NCBI GenBank assembly: GCA_028673005.1
Contig: CM054115.1
Location: forward strand, 8,467,654 to 8,531,653
Length of the DNA stretch: 64,000 bases
Direction of reading: 5' to 3'
DNA from: Tanypteryx hageni
Taxonomy: Eukaryota > Arthropoda > Insecta > Odonata > Petaluridae
Below are positions 57,111 to 64,000 of this stretch, piece after piece (position 1 is the stretch's first letter; each line of letters starts with the position of its first letter). Position numbers and translations under genes: made by a program. The notes under the pieces were generated by a model. That model was not told the DNA's origin. It made no database searches and was given only the letters and a program-made list of their open reading frames with translations.

Positions 57111-57419
57111 TTTATAACAAATTACCTGGGGACATAAAATCAGTTTCATCCCACAAATTGTACAAAATTAATGTTAAGAAGTTCCTTCTGAAGAAAACTT
57201 ACTATAATGTTTGTGAATACCTTGATGATTGTGTGTGAAATTTTTTGCTTTTATTTGATCTTTTCTGACGTATGTTATCAATCTTGTATCATGCTTTGTA
57301 TTTTTTTTTCCTTCCTCCTCTCCCCCTCCTGTCTTATTTTGTAATATTTAGTGACGAAACCATGCAAATGTATTTGCCAACGGTGAAAACAATTATATTA
57401 TTATTATTAGATTAGCTTT

Positions 57420-58227
57420 TGAAAATGCAGGTAGGCAAACAATGGTTAAAGACAACTGAGGGAATATGAAAATGTATCATAGAAAGCACAAATAAAAGTA
57501 GATAAAATAACATAAAATAGGGAAGCCCTGGTTAACCGAGGAAATGATTAAATAATGGAAAAGAGGAGGTGGAAGCAAATTAATGCAGAATATGGAAGAT
57601 GAATGCATAGAGAGTAAAAGAATAAGATAAAGACAGAAATTACTAAAGCAAGAGAGTTGTGCTGTAAAGGACAATGTGAGGACATGGAAAAACTGCAGAG
57701 ACAAGGCAGAACAGACTTATGGTATGGAAAAGTGAAAGGAACAGGAAACGAGAAAGGAAATATGCTGGCTACAATTAAAGACAAAATGGAAAACTGTTAT
57801 TTGAGCCTGAGGATGTGAGGAATATATGGAAATAGTATATTGAGGAGTTATACGCTAAAGATTTGAAGTCAGAATCTACTGAGATAGAGAGGGAGAAAGA
57901 TGTAGACAGCAACAGTGTTGGACTGCTAATATTGATTAGTGAGATTGAAAAGGCTCTTCAGGATTTGATGTTGAAGAAAGAAGTAGGTATTAATGACTTT
58001 CCATGAAAATGTTGTAGTTAGGAAAAGGGGGAAAGAGAGCTTTTGTTTGTTTGTATGGAATTTCTGGCTAATCAACCTCTTGGATTATTGTAGCCATAAC
58101 TTCTTCAGAGATTTTGTAAATTATATCATAAGATATATGAAGAGGGACATGGGCCAGAGGACTTCATTACATCAATTTCCATAAAGAAAAAGGTTTAATC
58201 AAATAAATGTCAAGATCACAGAATAAT
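57420..58227 (+). pseudogene. RTE-like LINE remnant, before SINE
   Basis: Plus-strand text with several stops: RNIWKYYIEELYAKDLKSES, ISEIEKALQDLMLKKEVGIN and further NVKIT-like text just before 58227. The pattern W-x-x-Y-x-E-E-L-Y, then E-x-x-x-A-L-x-x-L-x-x-x-K-x-x-G, is the segment before motif 1 in RTE-type LINEs. No ORF over 65 codons remains. The A-rich composition differs from the LINE upstream. Confidence 0.55.
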
Positions 58228-58385
58228 GCCGGCCTTGGCAGAGGGGTGGTTAGCATGTCTAGCTTTCAATGCCAGGGTTGCGGGTTCGAATCCCACCGAG
58301 GACATGGTCGTATGTGCTTCTTGTATATCTATTATAACAAATGTAATTTGGAGAAACCTGTTTGTGTTAAATAAATGATTGCTTG
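58228..58385 (+). repeat. tRNA-derived SINE inserted in the RTE remnant
   Basis: GGCAGAGGGGTGGTTAGCA (box A region) and GGGTTCGAATCCC (box B) lie 40-50 bp apart as in a tRNA, then a body and ATAAATGATTGC at the tail. The RTE-like text resumes on the other side, so it is an insertion. ATAAT at 58223-58227 and ATTAAT after 58385 may be part of the target site. Confidence 0.75.
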
Positions 58386-58760
58386 ATTAATTTCGCATAC
58401 GGCTAAAAGAAATGATAAGGGAGGCATTGAAAGAAGAAACAAGTAACAGCCAGAGGAAGCCTGGTTACATCAGTTACATATGTGGATGAAAAGAATTGGT
58501 GAGTAATACTGAAAAAGGCCTGCAGATGCTAGTTAGTTCCTTAAATGAAAAGGTGAAAGCAATCAGGATGAAGATGAATAGGAAGAAAACAAAATTCATG
58601 AGAATTTACAAAGGTGGGTATTCCCTGGTAAATGTAACAGTGAATGGGGAAAAGCTGGTATGGGGAATGTTTTATTTATTTAGGTAATATTATGCCACGA
58701 GATGGAAGAGATCAGGACAAGTATAGCAACAGCACAGGAAGCTTTTATGAGATGATGTGA
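58386..58760 (+). pseudogene. RTE-like LINE remnant, after SINE
   Basis: MIREALKEETSNSQRKPGYI-like text, then KGLQMLVSSLNEKVKAIRMK and MNRKKTKFMRIYKGG, the region after the catalytic Y-A-D-D in RTE-like elements (L-x-x-x-G-L-x-x-N-x-x-K-T-x-x-M). The YADD block itself is missing, so the remnant has an internal deletion. Confidence 0.6.
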
Positions 58761-58839
58761 GCTTTTGATAGAAAGACTTGGTAGTGATATCATAAAAAGA
58801 TTTAAAAACAAAACTTGCAGAATTAAAAATTATTGTTTG

Positions 58840-60330
58840 CTCTTCAAATCTAGATATATTTGTAATTGCTAACATTAATTTGAATCAAGGCATAAGTGAT
58901 TCTGACCTAAAAGTTACCGAAAGGATTTTGATCAACTAACTAGTGATAAATTGAGTTACGGTGGTACCTTCATTGCTGTTAAGATTGACATTAATTCATA
59001 CATGGCAAAAGTCACCAGGTAAAACATTTAGCATCTTTGTTGTACTATGTCATGGCAAAATAAAAACTTTAATAGCTGCAGTTGCTACTGCCTCCAGCCT
59101 GTGCTTTGTCAGACTATGAAGAGCACTGTTCCACCATTGATGAAGTTCTTGCTACTCCCATGTTTCTCTTTAGTGACTATAACCTCCTAAATGTTGTCTG
59201 TCCTCAAAATAAAACAAATTTTGCCTAAGTGCAACATGGAATTTTCCTCATTTTCTTTTCTTGCTCTCATCCAGGTCAATAGAATCACTAATTCCAAAGA
59301 TAAACTACTATAGTATGTTTCTCGTCTTATGAAGCTTGACCTTGAAAACCTCTGTGAGTGACTATTTCTGCATCCAATCAACGCTCGAGTAACGGGCGAC
59401 GGAGAGGGGAGAAGCTCAGTCTCTCTCTCGCCATCGTGCTGTTCACATCGCTCTTAGTCGACTATGTTGCCAGCTCTACTGCGTTCACGCTTCCGTTGCG
59501 ATCTCTTTATCGCTTTCACTTTGCACCTTGTTATCATTTTAACGCAATGGAAAATGGCCGGTAGTAATAAACAATGACCGTAAGTTTTTCTGCGACGCGT
59601 CGCCTTTCATTCGCAAGCAGATCATTTCAAGAGCGGATATCTGGCAATGCTGTTAGGTTTTTCCATGCATTTCGAAAGCCGCGGGTGACGGGGGAGAGGG
59701 AAAAGGGAAGAAGGGGAGAGGGAAAAGGTTCTCATAGGCTACTTGCTATGTGAAGGTCAAGCTTCATAAAACGAGAAACATACTATAGACCATGTATTTT
59801 CCTCAGATGACTCTACTTACCTTGTTAATGATCCTCTCTTTAAAATGAAAGGTTATCATCCTCCATTGGGTTTGTGTATAAATAGTGAATGTAATATTAC
59901 ATAATTAGATTATATTCATCAGCACTGTGATTTAAAAAACTGTTATCTTGATAAAGTATATTTTTACCTAAGTTGTATAAACTGCGATTTTCAAAAATGC
60001 TCTTGATGTAAATATGGCTTTTTCTAGTTATATTAATCCTGTGCAATCAATAGTGAACATTCATACTCCCATTATAAAGTATAATTGTAATTCCAAATAT
60101 CCTAATGGTTTTCTCCAGAATTTCAGATTGTTGTTATTTAAAACATTTTATCAAATAAATTATAAAGATTCCATTCTGCTACAGATTATATAGCTTTTTG
60201 TAGAATTAGAACTGAATGTAAAACCCTTACAAGACAGTGTTATAAGAATTATATAGGTAATGCTTAAATACAATAAATATAAAATTCTTTTTGAACTATG
60301 TTAGCTCTTGAAGGAAAACAAATGTTTTGT
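58840..60330 (+). pseudogene. Decayed Jockey/CR1-like LINE ORF2 N-terminal half
   Basis: DIFVIANINLNQGISDSDLK matches the E-T-W-L region of the AP-endonuclease; further on ALSDYEEHCSTIDEV and PMFLFSDYNLLNVV (S/G-D-Y-N). After a MITE (59308-59788) the text resumes YLVNDPLFKMKGYHPPLGLC (H-P-P block), then a linker like IHTPIIKYNCNSKYPNGFLQ at 60050-60120 and YCRIRTECKTLTRQCYKNYI-like text to about 60260. All frames contain stops. No RT motifs follow. Confidence 0.6.
59308..59788. mobile_element. MITE with 36-bp terminal inverted repeats
   Basis: Left arm starts CTATAGTATGTTTCTCGTCT (59308); the right arm ends GAGAAACATACTATAG (59788) and is the reverse complement over 36 bp with one mismatch (AAGAC versus AAAAC). 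Internal sequence is non-coding, with a GA-rich tract (59690-59735). TA dinucleotides at the tips suggest a TA target. It splits the LINE endonuclease text. Confidence 0.88.
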
Positions 60331-60447
60331 CTAATGTCTTTAATTATATTCATTCATTCATTTTTATTACTTCCATTGGCCACAAAATGTAACATGGAGC
60401 TCGTCAAAAGATACAAACAAGGATGTATACCATGCAAAGCATGCAGC

Positions 60448-60593
60448 ACATTTAAAAGAAAAAGAAACTTGTAAATTTCCACTAACAATGTTAATATATG
60501 GCTGGTTGCACCTGATGATGCTGTAACATGCAAAACCGGTCGTATATTAAAATTGTTAGTGGAAATTTAGAAGTTTCTTTTTCTTTTAAATGT
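60448..60593 (+). ncRNA. Hammerhead ribozyme-like hairpin with long stem I
   Basis: Arms 60448-60498 and 60543-60593 are reverse complements over 51 bp with about two mismatches and enclose CAC, CTGATGA (60512-60518), T, stem II GC-TGTAACAT-GC, AAA in place of GAA, palindromic stem III ACCGGT, C at 60541 and GT. Same architecture as the 40.1-kb motif, with a shared flank (GTGGAAATTTA). As there, the invariant G of GAA is A. Confidence 0.65.
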
Positions 60594-61309
60594 AATCTTT
60601 CCAAAAAGTGGAGCCTTCCCAAGTGGACTTTGTCATACAGTACATTATAATAAAAGGAAATATAAAAGGAAATACAATACAAAACATAATAAAATGGAAT
60701 CTGGGTTAAAAGCAAGAAGAAAACATTATCTTGACAGTTTCAAAATACTCTTTTCACAGTATAAAAGGAGTGATTCACAAGAAAGATTTTGGTTTCCTTT
60801 TTGAATTCATTAATAGATTGTCAAGTTTTTACATTATTTACAGTTTACTACAGTAGCATGGACCCTTTCCAAATAGGGAGAGATGGTGCTGTATTGTGTG
60901 CATGTTGTTGTGGGCTCTTGTTGTGTAGTTGTGGGTGGATTGATTCTGGTAGAGGAGATGGAAGTTTTCTTTAAGCCTCAGACTACCAAGGTATTTTGCA
61001 CCTCAGTCCTACCAAGAGGGGATAACTGAATTTCCCCACAAAATTTCTATTGTAAATAAACATTTTTCATCAAAATCGGTGATTACTTTAATTTGTTAGT
61101 AATTTAAAGTCATTTCAACTACCCATACTGAAAATTATTTTTATTTAAACAATTAATCTAAATATATTTTGTTCTGTGAAATTAATTTTATTTTTGCAAT
61201 TTACTTGATACATCAAATACAAACATTACAATATATTAATACATTAACAAACCAGATGTGTTTTTAATTGAAAATTTCATTGACTATTTATGAGTTGGTT
61301 TGTTGGTCT
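60594..61309. other. No gene
   Basis: AT-rich. A degenerate palindrome GGGGATAACTGAATTTCCCC at 61018-61037 resembles the better palindrome at 61653. Confidence 0.45.
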
Positions 61310-61410
61310 GGGGGCACATGAAAAAGCCCTGCTGAATTCAAACCGTTGACTGTGAGGTTAGCAGTAAACACTATACTAGTTTGGCTACCACTCTGCCTGC
61401 ATAATAAATA
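61310..61410 (-). repeat. Decayed tRNA-like SINE
   Basis: Minus strand reads GGCAGAGTGGTAGCCAAACT and, about 45 bp on, ACGGTTTGAATTCAG, weak box A and box B matches. Confidence 0.45.
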
Positions 61411-61652
61411 TATTATAATATGTAAATGTAAGACATTCTAAATTACTACTGGCTATTTTTCTGTTGTTTCCATATGATAAGAATTCTGTAGATTTAACAA
61501 TTGCCATTAACCTGTAGTAGCAAGTACAACATTTAGAAGATAACTACAGCCTTATAAAAAGGCAAACAAGTATATTAATGCTATTGCAGGTTCTTTAAGC
61601 TGAAATTTTTTATTTTCTTCAATGAGGAATACTGTTCTGAATAATACCTAGA

Positions 61653-61671
61653 GGGGTAACTCGGTTACCCC
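61653..61671. repeat. 19-bp perfect palindrome
   Basis: GGGGTAAC-TCG-GTTACCCC. Confidence 0.8.
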
Positions 61672-61741
61672 AAAACAATTTTCGATTCTTCTCAGAAATT
61701 GTTAGATACCTTGTTTTTTACATAATTATGCTCTTCGTACA

Positions 61742-64000
61742 TTAACACTTTGGGTGCTAAAGACGTTTGGTTACGTCTTTGGCGGCCAGTAGCTTCTGCG
61801 CGGGAGACGTTCGTGAACGTCTTTCATATATCCGGGCTATTTTACGCTGGTAGACGTTCAGCAACGGCTTTAGCATTTCATTACCGGATATCAACGACTA
61901 TATAGTTCATAATGCTGCCACTAGTTGGCAGATGACTTCGCTTTTGTGATTTTTTTCAAGATACTTATCATTCTCTACCACCTATAACTTACGTGCTTTA
62001 CCGTGACATGGCGCTCTGTATATCCCGTAGCGTCTGCTAGGATTTTGTTGTGTTTAGATCGCTTTTATGTAATAATAATGAGTGAAAAAGTATATTCAGA
62101 CACAGAAGTATTTGATATACTTATGGGTTCATCTGATAGTGATAACTCAGGTTCAGATGATGATAATTATGAAGATGATGTGGACTATAATCCTGAATCC
62201 GAAAATTCTGATGACGGTCGGTGAATAATTTCTTAGTTTCCTTTTAAATTACAGTATATTGTAATCTATGAAATAACAACTGTAATAGTGTATTTTTAGA
62301 TAATGAATGTGAAGAGGAAATACAAGTGACTGTTTCTGCATCTACTTCCCGTGGAATTAAAAGAAAATGGGACACCCCAATTATGGATTTATGTTCAGGT
62401 TGGTACACCAACGACAATTCACCATCAATTGAGGTTTATAGAGGCTTCCAAGGACTTTTAGCTGAAACTGACCTTGATTCAACTAGCAATGAACTTGATT
62501 TTTTCTCGCATTTTATTGGCCCAGAATTAATAGCAACAATAAAGGAGCAGACAAATCTGTATGCTCGTCAACAGATATTACTTTTTCGAAGTAAGGGATC
62601 CATTTCTCCTAATTCTAGATTTTAAAAATGGTCAACTGCCACAATATGTAATATAAAAGAATTCTTGGCTATCATCATGCATATGTCAAAAAGTGGAAGG
62701 CCTTCGTATTCAGACCATTGGAGTAAAGATCCAAATGTGTCATGAAACTTTTGTCTTAATGTAATGTCTCGGGATAGGTTCATGTTGTTGCTCTCATTTT
62801 TTCATCTAAATGATAATGCCAAAATTAAAAAAAGGGGGAAGAGGGATACGATGCACTTCATAAAGTTAGGCCACTGTATGATCATCTGAAATCAAAATTC
62901 CTATAATCCTTCTGAGGAAATAACTGTTGATGAAGCCATGTGCCCATTTAGAGATAAAGTTTCATTCAAAGTTTATATGCCCCTGAAGCCTAATAAATAT
63001 GGATTGAAGCTCTATGTATTGGCTGAATCTAGAACGGGCTATATGTGAAATTTCGAAGTATATCATGGGAAGAATGATGAAATTGATAACAGTTCTTCTG
63101 GTGTTATGATCCGTCTGCTTGACAAGTTAGCTGGGAAGGGGCATACTGTTTATGTAGACAGATATTACACAAGTGTGAAATTAGCATCAGAACTGGAAAA
63201 AAACAAAACTGGGATTGTTGGAACATTGATGAAGTCAAGAAAAGGTATTCCTAAGCATATGAAAGAAACTAAAATGAAGAAGGAGGAAAAACTGTTTTGT
63301 AGGAAAGGAAATATACTGATTGAGAGATGGAAAGATAAACAGGACATATGGATACTTAGCACTAGACACACATCTACAATGGCAGAAGTCAAGAACAAAA
63401 GAGGAATAATAACAAATAAACCAATCGCTATTGTTGACTACAATAAAAATAAAACGGGTGGATTTAGCAGATCAGAAATTGTCTTATGGAGCATTAGACC
63501 ATAGAACAACAAAATGGTGGAGAAAATTAGCATTTCACCTCATATTGATGGCAGCATCAAATGCCTGCCTTTTGTACACCTGTACAACAAAGAAAAAACT
63601 ACCACTCACAAAGTTCCTTCAAAATGTTTGCAATCAGATAGTAGCTTCAGTTAGGGAAAAAGAAGGGATGACAAATGAACCTCAAGGTTCTGGTAAACTT
63701 TCACGTCTGACAGGTAGGCATTTTGCCACAAGAATAATAAAAAATGGCAAAATTAGTCAAAGAAAGTGTGTAGTGTGCTCAGAGAAACTAAGAAAGCCAG
63801 ATGGAAAAGCAGGATGAAAGGACAAATCAATTGAGTGTAAAGAATGCAATGTGGGATTGTGTGTGGATCCATGTTTCATTACATACAACACAAAAAAATT
63901 TTTCATAATTTTTTTAGAAAAAACTTGGCTCATTTTTATTGTTCTTTTGTTCTATAACCATTTAATGTTTATAGATATACAATTTTGGCATAAAACATAT
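61742..64000 (+). mobile_element. piggyBac element, right end beyond window
   Basis: TTAA at 61742-61745, the piggyBac target, is followed by CACTTTGGGTGCTAAAGACG. Subterminal AGACGTT words in both orientations lie at 61760-61860. The transposase gene follows at 62079 with a 5' intron. The right end is not in the window. Confidence 0.8.
62079..63890 (+). pseudogene. piggyBac transposase (PGBD4-like), broken
   Basis: Acidic N-terminus MSEKVYSDTEVFDILMGSSD; an intron between a donor near 62217 (GACG/GTCGGT) and acceptor TTTTTAG at 62299. Then CSGWYTNDNSPSIEVYRGFQ, TNLYARQQIL, EEITVDEAMCPFRDKVSFK (first catalytic Asp, D-E-A-M), KPNKYGLKLYVLAESRTGY, GHTVYVDRYYTSVKLASELE (second Asp), AIVDYNKNKTGG, and after a frameshift near 63460 VDLADQKLSYG (D-x-x-D-Q). 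The C-terminal zinc-binding Cys-rich domain CVVCSEKLRKP, CKECNVGLCVDPCF ends near 63890. Stops near 62623, 62743, 62887 and 63045 and the shift inactivate it. Catalytic Asp codons are present. Confidence 0.88.

Larger units (their letters stand above)
53340..57415 (+). mobile_element. CR1/Jockey-group LINE with both ORFs
   Basis: ORF1 (53356-54584) and ORF2 (54600-57110) are in the right order, 3' UTR ends ATTATTATTATTAG at about 57413. Both ORFs have frameshifts and stops but keep all domains. The 3' tail is an ATT microsatellite rather than poly(A), common in CR1-like elements. Confidence 0.8.

Noticed and set aside
58228..58310. Functional tRNA gene
   Set aside because: Box A and B fit, but no acceptor stem or anticodon arm folds properly and a SINE body follows.

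Overview
The window looks like intergenic and intronic DNA from an invertebrate nuclear genome, most likely an arthropod. It is AT-rich. The few host-like exons carry GT/AG splice sites, and most of the rest is transposable elements of many classes: Jockey/CR1-type LINEs, an RTE-like LINE, a Penelope-like element, a Ty3/gypsy piece, P elements with THAP domains, hAT, pogo/Tigger and piggyBac elements, MITEs and tRNA-derived SINEs. No bacterial gene organisation, rRNA operon or CRISPR array is visible. The species cannot be named from the sequence.

Layout. 0-8 kb: a tRNA-SINE, a decayed piggyBac fragment, then the last two exons (4519-4989) of an unidentified host gene followed by about 3 kb of quiet AT-rich DNA, probably its 3' UTR and flank. 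8-11 kb: a short Tigger-type MITE and a dead Tigger transposase. 11.3-26.5 kb: one Jockey/CR1-like LINE split by three DNA transposons. These are a hAT element (11435-13675, 8-bp target duplication), a pogo/Jerky-like element (14364-17177, TA duplication) and a THAP/P element (about 18.1-25.0 kb). The P element is itself split by a block holding a Tigger transposase (18710-21488). 28-29.7 kb: the N-terminal part of a virus- or Polinton-like family-B DNA polymerase, split by a solo LTR and cut off by a GC-richer Jockey LINE (29.7-32.8 kb). 32.8-36.5 kb: a hAT (DUF4371-type) fragment, a Ty3/gypsy LTR-gag-protease piece, and a second P-element copy in the opposite orientation to the first.

37.7-42.7 kb: hammerhead-ribozyme-like repeats and a Penelope-like element whose GIY-YIG endonuclease is duplicated in frame. 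43.9-48.2 kb: an SGNH-hydrolase fragment of LINE type, a duplicated 110-bp block, and a complete Tigger element with terminal repeats. 48.4 kb: a candidate host terminal exon. 49.8-57.4 kb: two large LINEs, one on each strand, the second with a PHD-finger/RRM-like ORF1. 57.5-60.6 kb: RTE-like and Jockey-like remnants, a SINE, a 480-bp MITE and another hammerhead-like hairpin. 61.7-64 kb: a piggyBac element running off the window.

The genes do not form a common pathway. They are independent mobile elements, nearly all broken by stops or frameshifts. The most informative structures are the dated nest at 11-26 kb, the three hammerhead-like motifs with the Penelope element, and the near-intact pogo transposase. 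All identifications come from recognised protein and DNA motifs read by eye; no database search was run.
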